64,000 nucleotides of DNA from Chitinophagaceae bacterium (lineage in GTDB: Bacteria; Bacteroidota; Bacteroidia; Chitinophagales; Chitinophagaceae), in the NCBI GenBank assembly GCA_019638595.1, contig JAHBTJ010000007.1, positions 62,001 through 126,000 of the forward strand, read 5' to 3'. The notes beneath the pieces are model-generated. The model was not told the origin of the DNA, did not search any database, and saw nothing but the letters and a program-made list of their open reading frames with translations. This document shows positions 1 to 8,445 of the stretch, piece by piece (the stretch's first letter is position 1; each line of letters opens with the position of its first letter). The position numbers and the translations under genes are program-made.

Positions 1-283
1 ACAAAACAATATAAATATTAACAATACTACTCGCATATCATGTGCAATTGGTACTATAAAAATACGGATTGTTTGGATATGATGCATGTTAACCCGCAAT
101 ACGAAACCACGAACGTCATTTCATGGCACCACGGGTTGTTTGAATGAACGGGCTGTTGCGTTCCTGAGAAAGCTGTTGGGCAGTTGAACAATAGTGCAAG
201 ATCCGGGCAGATTTCTCCTTCGCGCAAGAATTAATTAAAGTATAGTCTCGTGTTAGCTCAGTCGAAAGGACGCGTATATATTA

Positions 284-3200
284 TTATCTTATCAGGGTAA
301 CAGTTCCCTTTCTTGTAAATATGCCGCCTTCATCACATTCCATTTCAACAAAATACACATAGCTGTCGGTTTGCAATGGCATACCATTTAATGTGCCGTC
401 CCAGCCTGTGCTCCTGTCGTTGGCAAGAAAGTTACTTCTTTCAAAAACCTTTCGTCCATAGCGATTAAAGATGGTGAGCTTTTTTACATACGAGATACCT
501 AATATGGTAAACACATCATTTTTCCCGTCGCCGTTGGGAGTGAAAACATTCGGTATATGCACTTTGGCGGCGTCGCACTGCATTTTTATAAATACGTCAT
601 CTTTCGCGGTACAGCCATTGGCATTGGTTACGGTAACGGTGTAAGTGGTATTGGCCAATGCTTTTGTGGTGGGCGACGGGCAATAGCTGCAGTCGAGATA
701 AGTAGCGGGGGTCCATTTCCATGAAACCACGTCTGCCGATCCGGTTGGGGATAAAAGCAATGCTGTGCCTGCAATGATCTCCGCGTCTGCCGGCGCTGTT
801 ACCGAAGGCAGGCTGTATACCTTTATCTCTATCTCGGCAGTATCAGGGAAACAACCGTAACTATCGCTGCCGGTTATGGTGTATACTGTGTTGCTTAAGG
901 GTTTGGCTACAGGGTTATTGATAGTAGTGCTGCTGAGCCCGGCAGTATTGTTTATCCAAAGATATTTGCTGGTGCCACTGGCGTTCAACTGCACCTGCTC
1001 ACCAAAGCAAATACCTGTATCGGCACGTACTTTCAGGAATTCCGGCTGAACCACCATAACCGTTGTGCTCCCGGTTGCGGTACAGCCAATATCATCTTTG
1101 GCTTCTACCTGGTAGGTAGTAGTAACTATGGGGGTAACTGTAGGGTTGGCAATATTGAGCTGCGCGATACCGTTGGCGGGCTGCCAGGTGTATTGAACGG
1201 CGCCGGCTGCACTGGCTGTGAGCCGTACACGCTCTCCCTGGCATAACCGTGGTTGGCCGGGGGTGATGGTGAGCACAGGCTGGGGCCGTACCCTGATAAT
1301 ATCCCCGGAAGACGCGGCTTGTGTACAGCCATTTTCATCGCTTACCAGCAATTGCGGACTGTATATGCCGGGAGTGGTATAGCTATATTTCAACAGGCTA
1401 TCCGTGCTTATGCCTATGTTACCATCTCCAAAATCGTAAGTATACCGGGTTATTCCGGGGCCGCCGGCTTTTAATTGCGCTTCCTGGCCCAAACAAATGT
1501 CGGCAGGCGTAACCTTAAGGGAGGCTGCCGGCTCTTTTACCACAATCGTGTCTTTATACTCGCCTTTTAAGCCGTTATATCCATATACAGATAATACCAC
1601 TATATAGGTGCCGGCCTGCTTGTATACATGACTGGGATAGTTTACATCCTGCAGCGGCATGCTGTTATCGCCAAAATCCCAGATGATTTTGGTATAATCG
1701 TACGAAGTATTCTGGAAGCTTACTACAGCCGGCGCACATTGGGAGCTTGTAACAAAGGATTTGGTGAATTGGAAGGCCGAATTAAAATACCGGACTACCA
1801 GTGTTTGCTCTGTTTGCGAAGTGCAACCTGTAACCGGGTCTGTAGCCTTGAGCCGTATCGTGTAGGTTCCCGGGTTAGGGTATGTATGTGTTTCGTAAAA
1901 ATTATTGCTTATGGGGCTGCCGTCTCCAAAATCCCATTCGTATACTACATTATCGCATCCGTAGCTGTTGGTATTGTTATAAAAGGTTACGGTGGTGTTT
2001 AATGGTACATTATTACCGTGCGACATAGCGAAGGCAACTTTAGGACCTTTTACAAATACCTGTTTGCTGTATGCAGGCGTAACGCTGCTGCAGCCTCCGG
2101 CATCTGTAATGGTGAGCGTAACATAGTAGCTGCGCGGCTCATCGTATTTGTGCTTTACTTCCCCGCCTTTGGTGAGCGTTTGTGTTTGACCATCGCCAAA
2201 ATCCCAATGCCATTGGGTAATGCTGTTATTGGTTGCTACCGAGGCGTCTTTCAATGTTACCTCGCCTGTATTAAAACATTCTTTGTCGCGCAGCACTTCA
2301 AATGCCGCCGTAGCACCTTTAAATGTTATCGGGGCGAAAGTGGTGGTATCTTCACATCCAAACCACGATGAGGTTGTAATAACTCTTACCTGGTTGTTTT
2401 TAGGCTGATTAGAAGTAAGCGTGCCTTTACCCTCGGTGATCCAGTACGAATAGATATTATTGATCACCCGGGTATAAAACCCATCCAGTTCAGTACCGTC
2501 GTCATATTCCCAGCTTTTTATATAGTATCCTTCAAAATTGCTTCCTGAAGCCGGGTTGGTTTCGTAGCCGGATGCTGTAAAAGTAGTTGGCATGCCGCTG
2601 CAAATTTCCCCGGGGCTGAGTGTAAGAACAGGCTTTTGCTTCAGCAATATGTTTACATATACCGAATCGCGCACATTGCATTGCCCGTTTGTGGCGGTAA
2701 GTACTACTTTGTAGGTACCGGTTTTATTGTATTCATGTTCTACATCGGGCTCATTGCTGTTAAAGGACTGGCTTTTGCCATCTCCAAAATCCCATTTAAT
2801 GGCAGTTGCGCCTATAGAGTTTTGGTGGAACCGGATCAGCCCCCTGGTTCCTTTGCAGGTAGTATCGTAACCGTTGATCCGGGGAAAAGGAAGCTTTACC
2901 GTAACATAGCTGGGCTTGCTGATGGTATCCCAGCAATTGCCATTGGTAACCGTAAGCCTTACATCGTATACTCCTTCAGCCTGGTATTGAACGGTTTTGC
3001 TGCCAATGTAAGGATTGTGTGTTTCGGTGTAATCGCCGTCCAGCACCCACGAAAGATTGGTAAAAGCGCTGCCTCCTGTGTAAGTGTATGTGGTGGGCGT
3101 ATTGCCGCAGATAATAGTACCCGGCGATACGGTAAAATCCGGCTTGGGTTTTTTGTATACGGTAAAAGACAAGCTGGTAGAAGTGCCCTTACATCCATTT

Positions 3201-4762
3201 TGAAGTGTATACTCAAGGAAAACATTATAGGTGCCGGGTTGTGTGAATTCATGTACAGGCTCCGCTTCGGTAGAGGTGGTGCCATCGCCGAACGACCATT
3301 TGTAAGTTGCAATGACATCTGAAGCGTCTGCTACGTACGTCTGCACTTTTGAATAACCGCAGTAGTAGTTTTCTTCATCAAACGGCAATTTATTGCCGAT
3401 GTTTACCCACGGCTTTGTAATGTTGATATATTTACTGACGCTGTTTGTGCAGCCCTGGGCGTTGGTTACCGCCAGCGAAACCCAGTACCATCCATCGGAG
3501 GTATAAGTATACGAAGGAGCCTGCAGCGCCGAGGTAGGGCCATTATAGTAATCATTGAACTTCCACTCCCATTGTACCGCTCCGGCAGTAGTGTCTTTAA
3601 ACTTTACGGTAGTGGGGGCTCCGCAAAAAGTTTGCAGGTCTGCAATAAAATCGCCGGGTTGGGGAGTTGGCTTTACATGCACGGTAGCCGTGGCGGTATC
3701 GGCGCAGGTGCCAAATATATTGATGAGCCTTACAGTGTGCTTGCCTGTATCTGAAAAATAGTAGGGAAATGTTCCCCACCAGTTTTGCTCCGTTCCGGCA
3801 TTAACCTGCCAGGCATATGAATTGGGGGTGGGGGTGCTTGTGCTGTTAAAGCTAACCTGTTGATCTTTGCAAATAAGAGCCGGGGCATTAAAGCTGGCCT
3901 TATAGCTTGCTACATTTAAAAGATCGCTTTGCGTATTGGTAACGGAGCACCCCTCTGCATTTTTAACGGTAAGGCTTACCGTATAAACTCCCTTTTTATT
4001 AAACGAGTAAGACGGGTTCTTTACGGTAGAAGTAGTGCCATCGCCAAAGTTCCATTCGTAGCTCAGCGTACCGGGACCTGAACTGGTATTGGTAAATTGT
4101 ACCGCGTCGGTTACTTTGCAAAGCACCTGCCTGCTGGTTGTAAAGGAAGACTGCATGGAAGGAAGGATCTCGGCTATTTCTTTTTTTTCAACGGTTGTAT
4201 GGCAGCCATAGTTATTGCTTACGGTTAAGTTAACGGTAGGCTTCATCAGCGTTATATAGGTGTGCGACATGGTATTGCCGTAACCCCGTTCTGTGGTTCC
4301 GTCGCCGAAATCCCAGTAATAATCAACTATAGTACCATCACCCGGGCTGGAATTGCTTACAAATTGTATGGTTGCCGGAATGCAGGCCTTATTAGCCGCC
4401 ACGGTAAAATCCGCTACCGGTTTTTTAAATCCGGTAATGGTTTGGGTGAACACGCTTTTTTTGCCATTATCCGTTACCGTGAGCGTAACCGTATATTCTT
4501 TTTCCCCGGTGTACACAGCAGCGGGGTTGGTGAGGGTACTGCTGTTACCATTGCCAAAATCCCACTCATAAACGGCGTTGCCCGATGCCCCGGATGTGTT
4601 GTTTGAAAATAGTATGGAGAATGGAGGACATCCGCCCGGCTTATCGGAAGTGAATGAAGCCTTCAGTTGTGCTAATGCCGTAAAGCATACGCACAGGCAG
4701 GCGCCAAGCAATACAAGCTTTCGCAGGCTTTTAAGATAAGGCAATGCAGGGTCAGGGGTCAT
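284..4762 (-). CDS. Giant PKD-repeat secreted surface protein with gliding-motility (T9SS type B) C-terminal domain
   Basis: The 1492-residue product starts with a signal peptide (hydrophobic stretch ending near FTALAQ, residue ~32). It continues with about a dozen PKD or PKD-like beta-sandwich units, recognisable from recurring WDFGDG-type motifs (for example YYWDFGDGTTE and WHWDFGDGQTQ). The last ~90 residues contain PNVFTPNGDGKNDVF, the hallmark of the gliding motility-associated C-terminal domain that directs export by the type IX secretion system. Such proteins are cell-surface adhesins or matrix proteins; no enzymatic domain is visible. It stands alone: 243 bp of featureless sequence separate it from the next gene, and the ~280 bp after its stop hold nothing I recognise. 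The ligand is unknown. Family assignment is sure, exact role is not. Confidence 0.93.
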   Translation of the reverse strand: MTPDPALPYLKSLRKLVLLGACLCVCFTALAQLKASFTSDKPGGCPPFSILFSNNTSGASGNAVYEWDFGNGNSSTLTNPAAVYTGEKEYTVTLTVTDNGKKSVFTQTITGFKKPVADFTVAANKACIPATIQFVSNSSPGDGTIVDYYWDFGDGTTERGYGNTMSHTYITLMKPTVNLTVSNNYGCHTTVEKKEIAEILPSMQSSFTTSRQVLCKVTDAVQFTNTSSGPGTLSYEWNFGDGTTSTVKNPSYSFNKKGVYTVSLTVKNAEGCSVTNTQSDLLNVASYKASFNAPALICKDQQVSFNSTSTPTPNSYAWQVNAGTEQNWWGTFPYYFSDTGKHTVRLINIFGTCADTATATVHVKPTPQPGDFIADLQTFCGAPTTVKFKDTTAGAVQWEWKFNDYYNGPTSALQAPSYTYTSDGWYWVSLAVTNAQGCTNSVSKYINITKPWVNIGNKLPFDEENYYCGYSKVQTYVADASDVIATYKWSFGDGTTSTEAEPVHEFTQPGTYNVFLEYTLQNGCKGTSTSLSFTVYKKPKPDFTVSPGTIICGNTPTTYTYTGGSAFTNLSWVLDGDYTETHNPYIGSKTVQYQAEGVYDVRLTVTNGNCWDTISKPSYVTVKLPFPRINGYDTTCKGTRGLIRFHQNSIGATAIKWDFGDGKSQSFNSNEPDVEHEYNKTGTYKVVLTATNGQCNVRDSVYVNILLKQKPVLTLSPGEICSGMPTTFTASGYETNPASGSNFEGYYIKSWEYDDGTELDGFYTRVINNIYSYWITEGKGTLTSNQPKNNQVRVITTSSWFGCEDTTTFAPITFKGATAAFEVLRDKECFNTGEVTLKDASVATNNSITQWHWDFGDGQTQTLTKGGEVKHKYDEPRSYYVTLTITDAGGCSSVTPAYSKQVFVKGPKVAFAMSHGNNVPLNTTVTFYNNTNSYGCDNVVYEWDFGDGSPISNNFYETHTYPNPGTYTIRLKATDPVTGCTSQTEQTLVVRYFNSAFQFTKSFVTSSQCAPAVVSFQNTSYDYTKIIWDFGDNSMPLQDVNYPSHVYKQAGTYIVVLSVYGYNGLKGEYKDTIVVKEPAASLKVTPADICLGQEAQLKAGGPGITRYTYDFGDGNIGISTDSLLKYSYTTPGIYSPQLLVSDENGCTQAASSGDIIRVRPQPVLTITPGQPRLCQGERVRLTASAAGAVQYTWQPANGIAQLNIANPTVTPIVTTTYQVEAKDDIGCTATGSTTVMVVQPEFLKVRADTGICFGEQVQLNASGTSKYLWINNTAGLSSTTINNPVAKPLSNTVYTITGSDSYGCFPDTAEIEIKVYSLPSVTAPADAEIIAGTALLLSPTGSADVVSWKWTPATYLDCSYCPSPTTKALANTTYTVTVTNANGCTAKDDVFIKMQCDAAKVHIPNVFTPNGDGKNDVFTILGISYVKKLTIFNRYGRKVFERSNFLANDRSTGWDGTLNGMPLQTDSYVYFVEMECDEGGIFTRKGTVTLIR

Positions 4763-5005
4763 ATAAGGAGGTGCTTTACATGAATGTTGAAAGCAATATA
4801 CTTAACTTACGTGGAATAATCATATGCGTTGGGTTGGTTGTAACTAAAACATTTTGAAAGGGTTTTTATTGCTAATGGGAAATACCTGTAAGATGAAAGG
4901 TGTGAGAAAATAAGAAGGTAGAGGATTTGTTTTTTGGTAAGGCCGGGGATCATTATTTGAACCTGTGTGAACTATATTGCTATGAGGACTATGTGGTAAA
5001 TCGTT

Positions 5006-5314
5006 CTATGTAGTAAGCTTTTCCGCCTCTCTTGCTTCCACTTCGTATTTATTATTGTGATAGCCTTTGCGGATGGTTTCAACCGTATAACGGACAACGA
5101 AATTTACAAAGCCATATTGCCTGAACTGCTCCACATGTTTCAGCTCGTGCTTTACCCAGCGTTCATCCCTTAAAAACTCGTGCCGGGTAGCATTGTGCAG
5201 GTGTATTGTTTTGCCCAGCGTGAAAGCTACATTGTCTACTCCCAGCCACCGGGCCGCAAGCTTTGCCTTCCAGGAATGTTCCTTTATTTTAATATTTTTT
5301 ATGTCGGGGTACAT
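5006..5314 (-). CDS. Small putative zinc metallopeptidase-like protein (HELKH motif, DUF4157-like)
   Basis: A 102-residue protein with no signal peptide. Its centre carries an HExxH motif (HELKH, H56-E57-H60), and acidic residues in YEVEAREAE (E91-E96) could supply the third zinc ligand. The arrangement resembles DUF4157-type mini-metallopeptidase domains, but the protein is very short and peptidase activity is inference only. Its ATG overlaps the stop of the upstream bcp gene by one base (TAATG), so the two are translationally coupled. Confidence 0.7.
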   Translation of the reverse strand: MYPDIKNIKIKEHSWKAKLAARWLGVDNVAFTLGKTIHLHNATRHEFLRDERWVKHELKHVEQFRQYGFVNFVVRYTVETIRKGYHNNKYEVEAREAEKLTT

Positions 5315-5781
5315 TACAATTGCTGCCAGGCTTTAATTATTTCTTCAGCATGTTGCTTGTTACGGGGGCGCAGGAAAACTTTGCGGATCATCCCCTTTGC
5401 ATCCAGTACAAAGGTGGTGCGGTGCAATCCCATATATTTACGCCCATATAATTGCTTCTCTCCCCAAACGCCATATTTGTCTATTATAGTATGATTGGGG
5501 TCGGCGATCAGCGTAAAAGGCAACCCGAATTTGGTTTCGAACTTTTTATGCTTCTGCACTTCATCGGGGCTTATCCCTATTACAGTAAATCCATTCTTTT
5601 TAAGCAAGGCAAAGTTATCGCGTAAATTACAGGCCTGCACGGTACAGGCGGGTGTATCGTCCTGGGGGTAAAAAAATAAAATTACTTTCCGGCCTTTATA
5701 GCTTGAGAGAGACACCTTGTTCCCATCCTGGTCGGTTCCTGAAAAAGCGGGGGCTTTATCTCCTTCTTTAAGTGTGATCAT
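5314..5781 (-). CDS. bcp: Thioredoxin-dependent thiol peroxidase (peroxiredoxin, BCP/PrxQ type)
   Basis: The 155-residue protein is a complete BCP/PrxQ peroxiredoxin, which reduces hydrogen peroxide and alkyl hydroperoxides in the cytoplasm using thioredoxin. The active-site segment reads DDTPACTVQACNLRD: peroxidatic Cys46 is followed five residues later by resolving Cys51, the usual spacing. The motif has TPAC where TPGC is commoner. The normal length and FFYPQDD/GISPD landmarks support the call. It is coupled by a one-base overlap to the small HELKH protein downstream and lies 17 bp after the M23 peptidase gene, so the three probably form one minus-strand operon. Confidence 0.95.
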   Translation of the reverse strand: MITLKEGDKAPAFSGTDQDGNKVSLSSYKGRKVILFFYPQDDTPACTVQACNLRDNFALLKKNGFTVIGISPDEVQKHKKFETKFGLPFTLIADPNHTIIDKYGVWGEKQLYGRKYMGLHRTTFVLDAKGMIRKVFLRPRNKQHAEEIIKAWQQL

Positions 5782-5798
5782 ATCATTCCTGGTTTAAC

Positions 5799-7505
5799 TT
5801 ACCGGCTAAAAGTGAACATCCGGGTGGTTATATTGCCGGCCTCATCCGTTACGCTTAAGGTAAGCTGGTGCTGGCCGGGAGCACATTGTTCATCAAAAAT
5901 ATAAATAAAATTCCTGCCTTTGTCGTTGGTAAAACGCAACCATTTGCCGTCGAGCTCGGCCCTGAAGTTTTTAAATTCATCAAGGTTGTCTTTTACCGTA
6001 ACCATTATCCTTGTGGCTTTGCTCAGGTCGGCGCTGTCTTTAAAGCCCACCGGTATTATTTCCGGAGGCGTATCGTCTATTACCAGTTGAAAGCTTCCGA
6101 AATCCCTGAATTTTGCCATTGCCCAGCCCTGCTGCCATTGCGGTTTAACTACCTGTTTTTTGGCACCGGCAAAACGTTGCATTACAATACGGCTTAACTG
6201 ATCGTCGGTTAGCCCCGACCGTGGCCTGATGCGCACTATCAAACCTTCCTGCACGGGAGTGCCGGTATTGCCTATAGTGTGTACGGCAGACACAACAGCC
6301 GGGTGCAGCGAAACCGCTCTTACATAGTTAACACGCACCGAATCGTACAACGCTTTTTCGGTCATATAAAAATCTCCGTCGTCGCTGCCTTGTCCTACGT
6401 TTAGCATGCCCGGGTAAAACATTTCTCCCGGTAAATTTTTGTTACCGGCCGGCGCCGGTTTATACTGTAATGTAAACTGTAAAGTGGCGGTATTGCCATC
6501 AGCGTCTTTGGTTTCTATTTTTATATTACGGGCGGTTTGGCCGGTAAGCTCAATTACTCCATTTCCTGTACCAGGCTGGTAAATACTGTTGGCATATCCG
6601 GCCGGTTGCGACAGGTGCTGCAGGTAGGGTCCGCCGCCCGCTTTTGTTTTGTAATCAATATGGGCGTTCATATAGCGGGTGGTTTCATAGCCTATATTGT
6701 CCATGGTAAAACGGATCACCTCTTTACCGTCTTCATATAAAATTCCCTGGTAAATACCGTTAAGATTGGATGAGCCGGAGTGTGTATCGTAGCTGGTAAC
6801 GGCAAAGCTTACCTTATTACTGTTAACCGTTATAACGGCGGGAACAGTTGTATAGCCGGCAGCCGTTTTTTTTACCGCGATTATTTTAGGGGTTTGCTCA
6901 TATATTCCCTGGTTGCGGTCGTAAATAGCCAGCCGCTGAATGGCGGGAGGCACTTTATCGGGGATCGGGAGCCCAAAAAGCATGGGGTTCAAATTAACTT
7001 CGGTGGAAGTATTTCTTATTTCAAAATGCAGATGCGGCCCCTGCGATCCGCCACTGTTGCCGCTGTTAGCAATAAAGTCGCCTTTTTTTACTGTAAACAT
7101 TCCCGGCGGAATTTCCAGCGATACACTCCACGATTCCCTTTTATATTGCTCTTGTTTTATATATTCTTCCAGCGCGGGATAAAAAGCGTTGAGATGCGCA
7201 TACAAAGTAGTATAGCCATTGGGATGATTGATATAAATAGCACGCCCAAAGCCAAAGGGCTCAATTTTTACCCGGGCAATATATCCGTCGGCAGCCGCAT
7301 ATACCGGCAGGTTCTCTGCCCGGTTTGTTTTAAAGTCAAGCCCCATGTGATAGTGATTGGGCCGCAGCTCACCAAAATTGCCGGCAAGCGAAGGAGCAAT
7401 GCCCAATGGATTCCTGAAATAATTTTTAGGATAAACCGGAGGAGCGGGTTGTTGGGCAAAAGAGTTGAAACCTGTAATTAAAACAAGCAGAAAAAAATAT
7501 CTCAT
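5799..7505 (-). CDS. M23-family metallopeptidase (LytM-type peptidoglycan hydrolase), exported
   Basis: The 568-residue protein has an N-terminal signal peptide (cleavage after FNSFAQ, residue ~18) and an M23 domain in the first 170 residues. Zinc ligands are visible as HMGLD (H53, D57) and HLHFEIR (H160), with H104 (LYAHLN) and H158 as further conserved histidines, so the catalytic set appears complete. The remaining ~390 residues form beta-rich Ig-like sequence with no named family that I recognise. Such proteins cut peptide cross-links in the periplasm. It is probably the first gene of the M23-bcp-HELKH unit; a TAnnTTTG promoter element sits 33 bp upstream of the ATG. Confidence 0.9.
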   Translation of the reverse strand: MRYFFLLVLITGFNSFAQQPAPPVYPKNYFRNPLGIAPSLAGNFGELRPNHYHMGLDFKTNRAENLPVYAAADGYIARVKIEPFGFGRAIYINHPNGYTTLYAHLNAFYPALEEYIKQEQYKRESWSVSLEIPPGMFTVKKGDFIANSGNSGGSQGPHLHFEIRNTSTEVNLNPMLFGLPIPDKVPPAIQRLAIYDRNQGIYEQTPKIIAVKKTAAGYTTVPAVITVNSNKVSFAVTSYDTHSGSSNLNGIYQGILYEDGKEVIRFTMDNIGYETTRYMNAHIDYKTKAGGGPYLQHLSQPAGYANSIYQPGTGNGVIELTGQTARNIKIETKDADGNTATLQFTLQYKPAPAGNKNLPGEMFYPGMLNVGQGSDDGDFYMTEKALYDSVRVNYVRAVSLHPAVVSAVHTIGNTGTPVQEGLIVRIRPRSGLTDDQLSRIVMQRFAGAKKQVVKPQWQQGWAMAKFRDFGSFQLVIDDTPPEIIPVGFKDSADLSKATRIMVTVKDNLDEFKNFRAELDGKWLRFTNDKGRNFIYIFDEQCAPGQHQLTLSVTDEAGNITTRMFTFSR

Positions 7506-7537
7506 CTAATAAAACTAATTCGTATACAAGTAGGTAA

Positions 7538-7545
7538 CAAAACTA
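7538..7545 (-). promoter_or_regulatory. Candidate -7 promoter element for the M23 peptidase gene
   Basis: Read on the minus strand the sequence is TAGTTTTG, a match to the Bacteroidota -7 consensus TAnnTTTG, 33 bp before the start codon. A TTG lies about 16 bp further upstream, closer than the usual 19-21 bp, so the -33 part is weak. Confidence 0.45.
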
Positions 7546-7969
7546 GCCACGATTGTATTAACAATAAAATCATTTTAAATGCATTGTGTTCAATGCTGCA
7601 ATCTTAACAATGCATTTATAAAGTTTCCGGAATAAAACAATGATATTGTTGATAAGAAGATAAAACTGGCATTTAGTTTGAATTCATATAGACCAACGAT
7701 AGAGATATTGGGGTTTGAGGGTTGATCTGAATTAATATATTCCCTGTTCATTTTAACGGTGTTTTGCTCTTATGTTTTTGTTTTGCCGGTTTTATATACC
7801 CGGTATGTGGTAGCATTTGTGTTGAGTTAGCCTTGATATTTGATAATAAGCTTTGAAATGCTGTAAATAACCGGAAAAGAGCACAATTTTTCTAAACTAT
7901 TATACAGCGTTTTTCGTCTATATATTGTCTACTTATATATTATTGTTGAACCTAGTAAATTGAAATGCT
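7546..7969. other. AT-rich divergent intergenic region, no gene recognised
   Basis: About 420 bp between the divergent M23 and 66-aa genes. It is AT-rich, carries stops in all frames and shows no strong inverted repeat or recognisable protein remnant. It presumably holds the promoter of the small gene at 7970, but I see no good TAnnTTTG match on the plus strand close to that start. Confidence 0.4.
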
Positions 7970-8170
7970 ATGAAAGGGATGAAAAGAAAAATTGGATTGG
8001 CAATCGCCATCATGATCGGATCTATAATCGGCGCTTTTCGCGGAGAACCTGCGAAACAGAAATATGTGGCAAAAGTGAAAAGCCGTTATGAGCATCACAA
8101 TAAGGTCCAACAACAACAGGATGAAATCATGCTTGATGAATTTGAGCTGTCAGCATTTCATACGAGTTAA
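7970..8170 (+). CDS. 66-aa single-pass membrane microprotein of unknown function
   Basis: The small protein begins MKGMKRKIGLAIAIMIG, a positively charged start followed by a hydrophobic helix (residues ~8-22). A short charged and glutamine-rich tail follows (KVKSRYEHHNKVQQQQDE) and ends in an acidic segment. I do not recognise the family. It is likely real because it has its own long upstream region, an intrinsic terminator 24 bp after the stop, and a protein-like composition. A tail-exposed small membrane protein or regulator is possible; no function is claimed. ATG at 7970 is used; a second ATG three codons on is an alternative. Confidence 0.6.
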   Translation: MKGMKRKIGLAIAIMIGSIIGAFRGEPAKQKYVAKVKSRYEHHNKVQQQQDEIMLDEFELSAFHTS

Positions 8171-8193
8171 AGACGTTGCTTTAAATTTTTTAT

Positions 8194-8224
8194 AAGACAC
8201 CGGCTTTTCGCAGTGTCTTTTTTT
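8194..8224 (+). terminator. Intrinsic terminator after the 66-aa gene
   Basis: Stem AAGACAC (8194-8200) pairs with GTGTCTT (8213-8219) around a 12-nt loop and is followed by a T-run. It separates the microprotein gene from carB. Confidence 0.8.
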
Positions 8225-8353
8225 ATTTTATCTAAAAATCACTTCGGGAAAAGCCGGTAGCCGGCAATGCTGTTCCATGATGTTTTAATGCACCATACTA
8301 ACCGCTTTCTGAAATTTAATCCTCATAATCCCGGAATTTTCTGCTTCATATCT

Positions 8354-8361
8354 TACCTTTG
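8354..8361 (+). promoter_or_regulatory. -7 promoter element of carB
   Basis: TACCTTTG matches TAnnTTTG exactly. It predicts transcription starting near 8368 and a leader of about 78 nt before the ATG at 8446. It also argues against the in-frame TTG at 8359 as a start, because that codon lies inside the promoter element. Confidence 0.6.
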
Positions 8362-8445
8362 CCCGGTTTTTTCCGTTACGCAACCTCAAATACAGTGGAA
8401 ATCAACGGGAAACGCCCGCCGGATTCTTCAAATCTTAATTACGAA

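Noticed and set aside
284-4762. Many plus-strand open frames (60-230 aa) inside the PKD gene
   Set aside because: They are antisense shadows of a repetitive coding sequence; none has protein-like composition or domain signatures, while the minus frame has clear PKD motifs throughout.
8359-8445. N-terminal extension of CarB from the TTG at 8359
   Set aside because: The codon lies inside the -7 promoter element TACCTTTG and the 29 extra residues have no similarity to CarB; ATG 8446 gives the normal start.
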